A stretch of 32,026 nucleotides of DNA, taken from the NCBI GenBank assembly GCA_045598105.1, contig JAZLLK010000076.1:1-32026 (forward strand). The letters run 5' to 3'. Positions 7,901 to 15,696 of this stretch are shown piece by piece; the stretch's first letter is position 1, and each line of letters begins with the position of its first letter. The notes under the pieces are model-generated. The model did not search any database, was not told the origin of the DNA, and worked only from the letters and a program-made list of their open reading frames with translations. Origin of the DNA: UBA1205 sp045598105 (GTDB lineage: Bacteria; Bacteroidota; Bacteroidia; Bacteroidales; WCHB1-69). Position numbers and translations under genes: made by a program.

Positions 7901-8802
7901 ATTCTTTTTTTATTGCCTATGCCTTCGTCGGCAGTAATAAAATAGTAAGCCTGCCTGCTATATATATTCATATTGTGCTTGTATTGGCATATAGGGTCTA
8001 TGGCATAAGGTTCCCATTGTGTTACGCCTACACCGTAAAACAGCACATAGTCCTCATTGTCAAATGTGCCATTGTTATTCTTGTCGATAGTGTATATTGA
8101 CACTTCCTGCAAGTCATTATATATTTCTTCTCCTGTATTTTGCGGTAGCATGTACCCACCATGACCATATAGGGCTATGTGGTCTGTTTTTACGGGCATG
8201 CTCATGCCCAATGCTTTCAGGTCGTTATAGGTAAGTTTGTATATGCCCGTTTGTGTTATGGCTATTTTGTAAAAATTGCCCGTGCTGAGTACCGATTGCG
8301 TGGCATAACTGTGCGTTTTTTGCCTCTTGACAGGTTTGCCGACAGTGTAATCAGCTGTTATATTAAACGATACTAATTTTTCAATATTCGTTCCATTGTT
8401 ACGAAAAGGAAGTAGTTTTATATATAAATAAGCTTTTTTCATTGTTTCTGTTGTTGTATAATTCATATTTAATGTGTTATCAATTATACTTGTGTCTATG
8501 CATTTCAATTCTTCGGCAGTGAGGGCTTGCCATACCGTATTTGTAATATGAACCTTATAGGTATCATAGGTGTGGAGTATGGGGATATGTATTTGATAAT
8601 ATGGCATTAAAGGATGCATCTCATCGTTGGTCGCCTGTTCAAAATACAGGTAAGGCGTAAGGGTATCGGCCTGAAACTGCTCATAGCATACAGGTTTCCA
8701 TGCCAGGGAGACCGGCATGTTAATATTTTGTCCTTTTAGCAGGAGGGTATTAGCTATTATGCATAGGCATAGGTATATGTAATATTTTTTGTATATGTTC
8801 AT
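4996..8802 (-). CDS. porU: Type IX secretion system sortase PorU
   Basis: PorU is the gingipain-like (C25) cysteine protease that cleaves C-terminal sorting domains from T9SS cargo at the cell surface and attaches the cargo to anionic lipopolysaccharide. This 1268-residue copy has a signal peptide (to about residue 25), a long N-terminal beta region, and the C25 domain from about residue 540 (FIIITHPDFLSAAQRLAQY). The catalytic His is His786 in MTYFGHGGDNGWSHE and the catalytic Cys most likely Cys820 in YTACCTFAGYD. Spacing agrees with gingipains. The C-terminus carries its own sorting-type domain (NYPNPFTTHTDFYFEHN, then GVYLYKLMV). The stop of sbcC is three bases upstream, so porU is transcribed from the sbcDC side. 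Confidence 0.95.
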   Translation of the reverse strand: MNIYKKYYIYLCLCIIANTLLLKGQNINMPVSLAWKPVCYEQFQADTLTPYLYFEQATNDEMHPLMPYYQIHIPILHTYDTYKVHITNTVWQALTAEELKCIDTSIIDNTLNMNYTTTETMKKAYLYIKLLPFRNNGTNIEKLVSFNITADYTVGKPVKRQKTHSYATQSVLSTGNFYKIAITQTGIYKLTYNDLKALGMSMPVKTDHIALYGHGGYMLPQNTGEEIYNDLQEVSIYTIDKNNNGTFDNEDYVLFYGVGVTQWEPYAIDPICQYKHNMNIYSRQAYYFITADEGIGNKKRISSLAGTNATPTHMVNTYYYRHVYEEDNINICKVGNQWFADEFKSTTTRKYKFDIPGLTSKNVYFSFSWASTSSAPACFTTDINGSKSFNTYMASGNITNITDYKNFTPTGEHINVTITYSKPTLSSIGYLDYIEIHATCALQQGSAQVDFRNPEITGSGHVAKYSFNTLGKSTRIWDVTDRYNIKEVQCTAAGQYMEFTLTADSTREMVAFDGSSYLSVTPIGKVENQNLHGLSNIDFIIITHPDFLSAAQRLAQYRNSQNIKTAVVTTTQVYNEFSSGACDLSAIRNFLKMFYDRNEEHMVKNALLIGKTSYDPRQIEGKAPCYIPNYQGKNIFDNHNNVSTDNYIAKLADGKGANNYGTMDIGLGRWPVATTSQANALVEKSIRYGAMNDLSGNSGKISNMGNWRNIISFISDDDADYAHLFNPEAICNKLISTYYPIYNVEKVYSDAYKKEASSQGARYPEVTKMINYRVNNGCLFMTYFGHGGDNGWSHERILTLSDINSWTNTYAMPIFYTACCTFAGYDQGSSSPGERTLLSANGGGIGLITSTRNSSSGPNETLGMALFRNALKSENNTHLTIGEVYATAQSEYPYESYIYLGDPSVTPAYPQMNIVTDSINHIAYHSFTDTLKSLTYVHVQGHIEDAAHKKLTQFNGWVYPTIYDKAAIVETLNNNGKDSVYHFSLQKSIIFKGKAKAENGDFHFSFMMPKDINYEYGMGKISYYAAGSNIDANGYNNVLIGGMNDTTINDDAGPDIKLYLNDKAFVSGGTCTATPIVKAEISDESGLNTAGAGIGHDMMIIIDHDIANAITVNDYFTFNENSYTSGTLSYALSSLAAGTHTLSVRAWDIVNNMGEAEIEFEVLNDTGLVLNHVLNYPNPFTTHTDFYFEHNQPNTLLNIHISIFTISGKVVKNIHSSQCTEGFRSKAIPWDGKDDYGNTLAKGVYLYKLMVRMPNGSTTEKIEKIVIL

Positions 8803-8805
8803 ATT

Positions 8806-11800
8806 TTATGATATTATTTCTAATTTGCTGGTGGCATTGTCCACCCTTGATACTTTTATTTTTGTGGGTATTTTTTCTTCCAATTCTTTCATGTGGCTTA
8901 TTATGCCGACACGTTTACCGCTATTTTCATGCAGATTGTTGAGGGTGTTAATTACTGTTTCCAAATAGTCGCTGTCCAGTGAGCCAAAGCCTTCATCTAT
9001 GAACAGGGTATCTACCGACAGCACACCCTGATGTAGAGATGATAAGGCCAAAGCCAAAGCAAGGGAAACCAAAAAACTTTCGCCACCCGAAAGGTTAGTA
9101 GTGGTAATGGTGTGGCCGCCTATATAATTATCGCGTAGAAGTATGGTGAGTTTGCCGGGCTCGCACATGAGTTCAAATCGGGGCATAAGCTGCCGTAACT
9201 GTATGTTGGCATTGTGCAGCAAGTGCTGTAATACAAAACTTTGCGCTATATTTCTAAAGTTCTTTCCTTGGGCATCACCATATATGCGACATAGCTTGTC
9301 CCATTGTATGTAGTCGGCTTCTAATATTGCTATTTGCTGTTGCAGTTCGCTGCTTTTTTGTTTGTCGGCCTCATTGTTTTTGAGTATTTGTACGTTTTGG
9401 CCTATGGCCTGGTTACACTCGTTAATATGATTCTGTAACGTATTGTTTTGTTGTTCATAGTTATTAATAAGATCTACTATATCAGTATCTTCATTTATTG
9501 CTATGTGTGCGGCTATAGCTTGAGCGTTGGCTTCTATTTCTTTTTGAGTGTCATCATGCGATTGTTTTAGCCCGGTAAAGCATACCACAAAATCGGACCA
9601 TTGCTTTCTAAAGTCTATATTGTAGGTGCTTTCGCAGGCCGTTTTATCTTGCCATTTGGGTGCTTCTTTCAATATGGTTTCGTTGTTCCCGGTTACTTCC
9701 TTTATGTCGTTTTCAAGGTTGGTAATGCTTGCATTTAGCTGTATAAGCTTTTCATTGTAGGCTTTATATTGCAGGCTGTCGGCCTTGAGGCAATTGTGGA
9801 GTTCCTGCAGTTTATGCGGCCATAAGTCGGCATAAGGAGCATCTATGTATGGTTGTAATTGGGCATGTTTATCAGCTATTTCCTGAACATAGCTGTTTTT
9901 TAAACTTTTCTGTTCGCTTAGGTAGCTTTGGGTTTGTTGCCAATTGGTGTCGGCTACCTGTTTGGCTTTAGCGGCATGGTTAACCTGTGTTTCGCAATCG
10001 TTTTTCTCTTTTTGCAGTAGGTCTATGCTTTGGCGAAGTGCGTCTATCTGTTTTATGGTTTGGCTTAGCAGGTTTTCACTATCCTTATTAGTGCTGAGCA
10101 ACTCTTCTATGCGGGAGGGAACATCTTCTATGTTGCAATTGATGTGTATATGGGCACATTGTGCCAATATACGTGCGGTTTCCTTTGCTATATCCTGCTG
10201 TTTTTGTTGCACCTTTTTATCATCGTTATGGTATTGTTGTGTAAGAGCATCGGCTTTAGCCTTGGCCTCTGATAGTAGGTTCAAGGCCTTTTGTGCCAGG
10301 TTTTTGGCTTGCTTTTTATCTTCTTCCAGTGGCTTAAGTGCCGATTGGAATCGGGCATTGCTCAGTGGTGAAGTAATTATGCTGCCGCATAGCGGACATG
10401 TGTCCTGCTCATGCAGGGTTGCTCTTATTTCTTTTATTATGTCCAAGCAACTTTGTTGTGCCTTCTCATAGGCTTGTTCCGCTTTTTCGTGTAAGGTGTG
10501 CAGTGTGTCATAGTCTGCTTGCCTATATGGAATGTTGTTTTTACATTGCTGTAGCTCTGTACACAATTTCTTCAGGGCTGCCTTGTCCTGTAACAACTCT
10601 TCTATGCGTTTTTGCATGGTGTTGTAAGCCAATATTATATTATTAGCTTGGTTGTTAGTGCCTTTTATGTCGTCTATAGCTTTGCGGGTATCCGTTTCAT
10701 GCAGTTGCTCCAGCTGCTCCTTAAGTGCATTTATTTTTTTCTGCTTGTAGGTATTGACATTTTCGGCCTCTTTATATGCCTGTGTGGCAAGGCTTACATT
10801 TTGTTGTAGCTGAGGTAGTTTTCGGGTGTGTTCGTGTATATTCAGGTCACACTTTTCGGCAAGTTCTTTTTTCTTAATTATTTCTTCTATTCCACTAAGT
10901 AGAGAGGCACTGTTTTCAAGGCTGTTTTTTGCTTTCTGTAGCGGTTTAAGGGCCTTGCCGGTTTCATCGGATTGCAGCTTATTGCGTAGTAATTGGTCCT
11001 TAGCTCCTTGTAACTCATTGAGGCGTATCTCATAGGTGCTTCCTGCTGCGGATAAGTTTTGCCTATTCTGTTTTTGCTTGTTATTTAGCGTTATTTTATT
11101 GTGCAGCAATTCTTTGATTGTGCAGTTTTGTTTATACGCGGCCTGTGCGGCTTCTGCCTGCCGTTTTAAATTGTTTATTCCTTCATTTATTTGGGCTATA
11201 GCTTCATTGGAGAGCAGGGTGAGGTGAGCTGTTTTTTCTTTGGCATTGTCCAGCATATCCCGCTTTTCCTTGGCTTTTTCGGCTATTTTTTTTCCTAACA
11301 GGGTGTATATGCCGGTGCCGGTAAGCTTTTCCAATATGGCAGAACGTTCACTTTCACTACTTTTAAGAAATTTGGTAAAATCGCCTTGTGCCAGTATGGT
11401 AGTTTGGCAAAATTGTTCAAAATTAAGCCCTATGGCCTGTTCTATCTCCTTATTTATGTCGCCTACTTTAGTCCACACGTCGGTGTTGCATTGCAATTGA
11501 CGGCTCACGGGATTGAGCTGACCTTTATTATCACCTCTTGTTTTGCGGCTAACCGACCATGTGGCGGTGTATATTACACCATTATTGCCCTCAAATATGA
11601 GTTCTATTTCTGCCTCATTGCTGCTTTCTCTTACCCATCGGCGTGTGTCATTAATGGTAGTGTAGCCGTCTTTGTTGGAAGTGGCGTAGCCATTATCATA
11701 TATTTTTTCCGCTTTGGCATTCTTAGAGCGGGGCGTTTCATCATACAGGGCAAGGCATATACAGTCCAGTATGGTGGTTTTCCCGCTGCCCGTATCACCG

Positions 11801-11901
11801 CATATAAGAAACAGGTTCTGGTTAAGGGCTTCACATTCAAAATCTACTACAGCGTGCTTGAATGATGTTATGTTGTTGATTGTTAGTTTTTTAAGTTTCA
11901 T
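8806..11901 (-). CDS. sbcC: Exonuclease SbcCD, ATPase subunit SbcC
   Basis: SbcC is the SMC-like ATPase partner of SbcD (Mre11-Rad50 type) and opens hairpins and blocked DNA ends. The 1031-residue protein has Walker A GDTGSGKT at residues 35-42, long Gln- and Lys-rich coiled coils on both sides of the zinc hook CPLC (Cys502, Cys505), the ABC signature LSGGE at 937-941 and Walker B FIDEGFGSLD with Glu970. All key residues are intact and the length fits the family. The ATG overlaps the stop of sbcD by one base (TAATG), so the two subunits are translationally coupled. porU follows after three bases. Confidence 0.97.
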   Translation of the reverse strand: MKLKKLTINNITSFKHAVVDFECEALNQNLFLICGDTGSGKTTILDCICLALYDETPRSKNAKAEKIYDNGYATSNKDGYTTINDTRRWVRESSNEAEIELIFEGNNGVIYTATWSVSRKTRGDNKGQLNPVSRQLQCNTDVWTKVGDINKEIEQAIGLNFEQFCQTTILAQGDFTKFLKSSESERSAILEKLTGTGIYTLLGKKIAEKAKEKRDMLDNAKEKTAHLTLLSNEAIAQINEGINNLKRQAEAAQAAYKQNCTIKELLHNKITLNNKQKQNRQNLSAAGSTYEIRLNELQGAKDQLLRNKLQSDETGKALKPLQKAKNSLENSASLLSGIEEIIKKKELAEKCDLNIHEHTRKLPQLQQNVSLATQAYKEAENVNTYKQKKINALKEQLEQLHETDTRKAIDDIKGTNNQANNIILAYNTMQKRIEELLQDKAALKKLCTELQQCKNNIPYRQADYDTLHTLHEKAEQAYEKAQQSCLDIIKEIRATLHEQDTCPLCGSIITSPLSNARFQSALKPLEEDKKQAKNLAQKALNLLSEAKAKADALTQQYHNDDKKVQQKQQDIAKETARILAQCAHIHINCNIEDVPSRIEELLSTNKDSENLLSQTIKQIDALRQSIDLLQKEKNDCETQVNHAAKAKQVADTNWQQTQSYLSEQKSLKNSYVQEIADKHAQLQPYIDAPYADLWPHKLQELHNCLKADSLQYKAYNEKLIQLNASITNLENDIKEVTGNNETILKEAPKWQDKTACESTYNIDFRKQWSDFVVCFTGLKQSHDDTQKEIEANAQAIAAHIAINEDTDIVDLINNYEQQNNTLQNHINECNQAIGQNVQILKNNEADKQKSSELQQQIAILEADYIQWDKLCRIYGDAQGKNFRNIAQSFVLQHLLHNANIQLRQLMPRFELMCEPGKLTILLRDNYIGGHTITTTNLSGGESFLVSLALALALSSLHQGVLSVDTLFIDEGFGSLDSDYLETVINTLNNLHENSGKRVGIISHMKELEEKIPTKIKVSRVDNATSKLEIIS

Positions 11902-13085
11902 TATAGCGTTTCCTCCATATTTATTTCTTCATGTGCTTCCTGTAGCAGACGCTCCATTTCCTGCGGAAAAGGTACTTTGAATTGATTTTCATAATAAGAG
12001 CGGGCTATATGCAGGTAGTCGTTTTTTTGAAAATCGTCTATAGACATGTGATTTTGCACATAGGGCATGTTTTCTTCCCTGTGTCGGGTGGTGAGTATGT
12101 AACAAAAACGACAGGCTTTTCCTTCACAGGCCTCATTGGCCAATGCGTTGGCATTGTAAGGGGCATAGTCCGTAACCAGCACATTCAGCCTTATATAAGA
12201 AGGATCATTGGCAGGAAAATTTCTCAATGCCTGTAGGGCTTCATTCCATTCCGCCGGCTGTGCGGGTATGGTTTTAAGCGGTCGCAGGCTCTTTATTTCT
12301 ATAGGTGTGATATTTACCGTATTATTTATACATTCTGCTATGCTTACCGAGTGAATATAGGGCTCGGAAGAGTAGGGAGAAGCTATGTCTTCGTCAAAAT
12401 TTACGCCTATGGGTGTGCCACTATAACGTGCTGTGGGATGGTGGTTAAGCGTTTGCGCTCTATGTATATGGCCTAAGGCCATATAGCAGTATTTGTTACC
12501 GAATATATCTGCATTTACACAGTCCAACGTGCCTATGTTGGTGTGACAACTATAGTCACAGGCCGTAACGGCCAAATGTGCCGATACCACCACGGGTACC
12601 TGTAGCGTGTTCATGTTGTCCGCATATTCTAATACGTCGGTGTAAAAATGCTCCGGCAAAAATCGCGGGTAAGCAAAGGGAAAGGCTACCACATAGCCCG
12701 TAAGTATATTATTCTTCTTTATGGGTATAATATAGTCATCATATTTAGCAGTATCTGTGCCACCTATGGTGTGCAGGTTAAAGTGCTTCCATAAATTGGT
12801 ATTCACCATAAGCTTAGATGCACTGTCATGATTGCCTGCCGTAACTATTATTTGCATGCCGGGGCATGCCTCATGTATAAGCAGCAAATTATCACAGTAT
12901 ATTTTTTGCGCAGCAGCCGACGGCGTGGCATAGTGATATACGTCACCACTCACTATCATTACTTCAGGCTGCTCCTTTAGCACTATATTTCGTATTTGTT
13001 GTAAAAAATATTCGTGCTCTTCAGCCCTGTCATAGTTGTATAAAGTGTGACCTAAATGCCAATCTCCCGTATGTAATATTTTCAT
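11901..13085 (-). CDS. sbcD: Exonuclease SbcCD, nuclease subunit SbcD
   Basis: SbcD is the Mn-dependent metallophosphatase-fold nuclease that works with SbcC. The start chosen, ATG at 13085, gives MKILHTGDWHLGHTL, the usual family N-terminus with metal ligands Asp8 and His10; a longer frame to 13157 adds 24 hydrophobic residues that do not belong. Other motifs are SGDVYHYATPSAAA, TAGNHDSASK, SAHLAV and GHIHRAQ. Length is 394 residues. It is the first gene of the sbcD-sbcC-porU-porV-ispF cluster and is preceded by a -7 element at 13135-13142. Confidence 0.95.
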   Translation of the reverse strand: MKILHTGDWHLGHTLYNYDRAEEHEYFLQQIRNIVLKEQPEVMIVSGDVYHYATPSAAAQKIYCDNLLLIHEACPGMQIIVTAGNHDSASKLMVNTNLWKHFNLHTIGGTDTAKYDDYIIPIKKNNILTGYVVAFPFAYPRFLPEHFYTDVLEYADNMNTLQVPVVVSAHLAVTACDYSCHTNIGTLDCVNADIFGNKYCYMALGHIHRAQTLNHHPTARYSGTPIGVNFDEDIASPYSSEPYIHSVSIAECINNTVNITPIEIKSLRPLKTIPAQPAEWNEALQALRNFPANDPSYIRLNVLVTDYAPYNANALANEACEGKACRFCYILTTRHREENMPYVQNHMSIDDFQKNDYLHIARSYYENQFKVPFPQEMERLLQEAHEEINMEETL

Positions 13086-13134
13086 ATTTTTATAGTATAT
13101 ATATAGGGGTATTTTTTCCCGTAAAATAAATATA

Positions 13135-13142
13135 CAAATATA
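13135..13142 (-). promoter_or_regulatory. -7 promoter element of sbcD cluster
   Basis: TATATTTG on the minus strand, 49 bases before the sbcD ATG; it would fall inside the longer reading frame, which argues for the shorter start. Likely drives sbcD-sbcC-porU-porV-ispF. Confidence 0.6.
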
Positions 13143-13247
13143 GCATTTTTTTTGCATTCGTCCTGCTGCTTTTCAGGTAAAATTTACTAACATTTTTTTT
13201 CCTTCTACTTTTTGGGGTTACATGAAGAAAAATAGAAATATTATATG

Positions 13248-13255
13248 TAATTTTG
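13248..13255 (+). promoter_or_regulatory. -7 promoter element of secreted nuclease gene
   Basis: TAATTTTG, followed by CAC, 24 bases before the ATG at 13280; divergent from the sbcD promoter. Confidence 0.7.
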
Positions 13256-13279
13256 CACTTTTTATAGTCAACATTATTT

Positions 13280-14569
13280 ATGGGAAGAAAAATAACGGTT
13301 ATAGTAGCATTGCTCCTGTTGTATAATATATCGCAGGCTGCTGATACTTTGCGTATTATGCACTATAACCTTATGCAGTATTCCCTCAATGCCTCCGGTT
13401 GTATGCATGACTTGTCGGCTAAAGATAATGCTTTACGGACCATATTGAATTATGTACAACCTGATATTCTTACCGTAAATGAGGTGGGTAAAGACGTAAA
13501 ATATACGCAGCGTATATTAGATAACTGCCTAAATGTGAATGGTGTAAATAGTTGGGTGCACGGCAAGCTTACCTCTGTATCGGGCGGCGAAGCCAGCCTG
13601 TTTTCTAACATGATATTCTATAATAAGGATAAGTTTACCATGCATTCTTCTTATTGTATTCCTAATGCCGTGCGTGATTTTAATGTATATAAGCTGTATG
13701 CCAACAGCACTAATTTGCGGGGCGGTGATACCTCGTTTATTGTAGTTATAGTAGGGCACCTTAAGGCAGGCGAATCCGATAGTGTTAAACGTGCCGAGCA
13801 GGTATCGGCCCTTATGACCCGGCTGAAAAAAATAGGCAGAGCCGATAATTATATATTTTGCGGTGATATGAATGTGAACTCATCAGGTGAAAGAGCCTAT
13901 CAGCTAATGGTAAATAACGAAAATGCCAATATTCGTTTTTATGACCCCATTAACAAGCCCGGTGAATGGCATGATAATCCATACTATGCTTCTATACACA
14001 CCCAGTCCACTCATGATACCTATGGCGGCTGCTATTCGGCCGGCGGGCTTGATGACAGGTTCGATTTTATATTGGTATCACAAAGCGTACTTAAAGGAAC
14101 CCGCCATGTAAAAGCTTTACCACATACGTATAAAGCTATAGGGCAGGATGGTAAGCATTTGAACGCATCCATATTATCAGGTAATCATTCCGAATCACAT
14201 AATCTCATTACCGCCTTAAGTATTATGAGTGACCATTTGCCCATTATGATGGATGTAATAATCCAAAATTCGCATGCCGAATATGCTATGGTCAATAGCG
14301 ATAAAAACATGGAAAGAGAAATGCAGTCGGTGTCGGTGAAAAATCCTATAGACAGTCATGTGGAATTTTCCCTGTATGACCGACAGCCCCGCATCTATGA
14401 GGTAGAAATACTATCTCTGTTTGGTCAGGTTATGTATTACACGCAGGTACAAACAGATGTGGGAAATAATGAGTATAAAATAAAAGTACCCCGTTTAATG
14501 TCCGGTATATATTGCCTCAGGCTTACCTGTAACGGGGTGCATACCATAAGAAAAATTATAAAAAAATAA
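13280..14569 (+). CDS. Secreted endonuclease/exonuclease/phosphatase-family protein with T9SS sorting domain
   Basis: A 429-residue exported protein. Residues 1-21 are a signal peptide ending SQAA. The middle is an endonuclease/exonuclease/phosphatase (DNase I-like) fold: MHYNLMQY near residue 28, Glu68 in TVNEVGKD (metal ligand), GDMNVNSSG with Asp196 and Asn198, and SDHLP with Asp318-His319 (catalytic). The last about 75 residues form a T9SS type A sorting domain (YEVEILSLFGQVMYY, then MSGIYCLRL and a basic IIKK end). It is therefore likely sent to the cell surface or outside by the Por system whose sortase is encoded 5 kb away. Substrate may be DNA, RNA or a phosphoester; extracellular nucleic acid use is an inference. 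It leads a plus-strand group with the two genes after it. Confidence 0.88.
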   Translation: MGRKITVIVALLLLYNISQAADTLRIMHYNLMQYSLNASGCMHDLSAKDNALRTILNYVQPDILTVNEVGKDVKYTQRILDNCLNVNGVNSWVHGKLTSVSGGEASLFSNMIFYNKDKFTMHSSYCIPNAVRDFNVYKLYANSTNLRGGDTSFIVVIVGHLKAGESDSVKRAEQVSALMTRLKKIGRADNYIFCGDMNVNSSGERAYQLMVNNENANIRFYDPINKPGEWHDNPYYASIHTQSTHDTYGGCYSAGGLDDRFDFILVSQSVLKGTRHVKALPHTYKAIGQDGKHLNASILSGNHSESHNLITALSIMSDHLPIMMDVIIQNSHAEYAMVNSDKNMEREMQSVSVKNPIDSHVEFSLYDRQPRIYEVEILSLFGQVMYYTQVQTDVGNNEYKIKVPRLMSGIYCLRLTCNGVHTIRKIIKK

Positions 14570-14572
14570 AAT

Positions 14573-15424
14573 ATGGATGTAAGTTTGGCCATAGGCTTGG
14601 CCGTTACTTTGGTAATAGCTTTATGGCTGGTTATTAAAAACGACCAGCCCAATGAAAGAGTACGCTTTGAAAAAATGTTGGCAGCTGTTTCCTTCCATCA
14701 GGAAGATATCGCAGATGAGGCAGATCTTGATAGTCGCATAGAACAGCTTCATATACAGGAATATGCGTCTGCCATACGGCAACAGGCCATGCAGGATGTG
14801 CGTTTTAGATTTTTGCCGGCCATAGAAAGCGAAATACCTGTAGGTGCTTCCAAATTAGGTGGTTCGCCCGATGTGTGTGTGTCCATGACTCAAAGTATGC
14901 CTGGCCTGTTTTTGGCTCAAATAAATTGCAGTGAGTGTAGTCATAGCCTGCTTCCTAAAGAAGGCATGCTTTATTTCTTTTTGGATGTGGAGGCATTAAT
15001 GCAAAACCATACCCATATGGTGCATTGCATATATGAGCCCCAAGTCCGTAACCTGCAGCGGATAGAGCCTATGCAGAATGAAGGTGTGTGTAAAACAGCT
15101 CAAATCATGTTTTTTTCCGCTTTATCATTGCCGGAATATGAAAGTGAGTGGGTGAGTACAACCTTTACCGATTATAAAATAAATGCTTATTATAAGTTGT
15201 GTAATGTAAATCAGTGTAGCAAAATGATGGGGTATCCCATGGGTATTACTCAGCATTTTGATATGGATAATCATGCCAAAACATTGTTGTTGCAGTTGGA
15301 TTCTGATGAAGCACTTAATATGATGTGGGGGCATAACGGCCGGCTATACGTCTTCATAGATACCGCCGCACTCAAGGCTCTGGATTTTTCTAATGTATAT
15401 GCATATATACAAGATTATAAGTAG
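14573..15424 (+). CDS. DUF1963 (YwqG-like) protein with N-terminal membrane anchor
   Basis: A 283-residue protein with one hydrophobic segment at about residues 3-21 (ending LWLVIKN) that should anchor it to the inner membrane. The rest fits the DUF1963/YwqG family: SKLGGSPDV at about residue 92, LFLAQINCSE, LPKEGMLYFFLDVE, and a C-terminus LLLQLDSDE, MMWGHNGRLYVFID and the closing FSNVYAYIQDYK. The biochemical role of this family is not known. It starts three bases after the nuclease gene stop, so the two are probably co-transcribed; a shared job cannot be claimed from this alone. The membrane anchor is an addition to the usual soluble family layout. Confidence 0.85.
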   Translation: MDVSLAIGLAVTLVIALWLVIKNDQPNERVRFEKMLAAVSFHQEDIADEADLDSRIEQLHIQEYASAIRQQAMQDVRFRFLPAIESEIPVGASKLGGSPDVCVSMTQSMPGLFLAQINCSECSHSLLPKEGMLYFFLDVEALMQNHTHMVHCIYEPQVRNLQRIEPMQNEGVCKTAQIMFFSALSLPEYESEWVSTTFTDYKINAYYKLCNVNQCSKMMGYPMGITQHFDMDNHAKTLLLQLDSDEALNMMWGHNGRLYVFIDTAALKALDFSNVYAYIQDYK

Positions 15425-15457
15425 TTGATATTCCTTACAATTTATTATAATATTGCC

Positions 15458-15670
15458 GTGCAAAAGAAAAAAGCAGCCTGTATATGTTATATTATCAGTT
15501 TGTGTTTACTATTGGCTTTTGTAGTAAAATGCATTATGGATTATGTTCAATATACGCGTGCATTCCATTCCGCTCCTTTTTATATATGGGTGACGGTAAA
15601 CGCATTAAGCATGCTTGTCCCATGTGCTATAGTATTATTGGCAGGGGTAATGATTGAAAAAAAACAATAA
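15458..15670 (+). CDS. Small membrane protein, two transmembrane segments (hypothetical)
   Basis: I do not recognise this gene. The frame begins after the DUF1963 stop; TTG at 15425 would give 81 residues, but GTG at 15458 gives a 70-residue protein (MQKKKAACICYIISLCLLLA) with a basic start followed directly by a hydrophobic helix, which looks more natural. A second hydrophobic segment spans about residues 44-65 and the end is IEKKQ. It is Cys-rich near the N-terminus. It follows the DUF1963 gene closely and is probably in the same transcript. No ATG start is available, so confidence that it is translated is moderate. Confidence 0.5.
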   Translation: MQKKKAACICYIISLCLLLAFVVKCIMDYVQYTRAFHSAPFYIWVTVNALSMLVPCAIVLLAGVMIEKKQ

Positions 15671-15676
15671 TGGTGC

Positions 15677-15692
15677 TTTTTTTGGGGGGGGG
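15677..15692. repeat. T7G9 homopolymer tract between convergent genes
   Basis: Seven T then nine G, followed by AGGG, in the 26-base gap between the small membrane protein gene and the 3' end of the next minus-strand gene. It closely resembles the T8G10 tract at 656-673. No stem-loop accompanies it. Confidence 0.7.
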
Positions 15693-15696
15693 AGGG

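Noticed and set aside
9944..10471. 175-codon plus frame with Ser/Cys/Leu-rich product
   Set aside because: Antisense of the sbcC coiled-coil region; composition results from complementing Gln/Ala/Lys codons.
13086..13157. 24-residue N-terminal extension of SbcD
   Set aside because: It contains the -7 element, and SbcD proteins begin at MKILHTGDWH.
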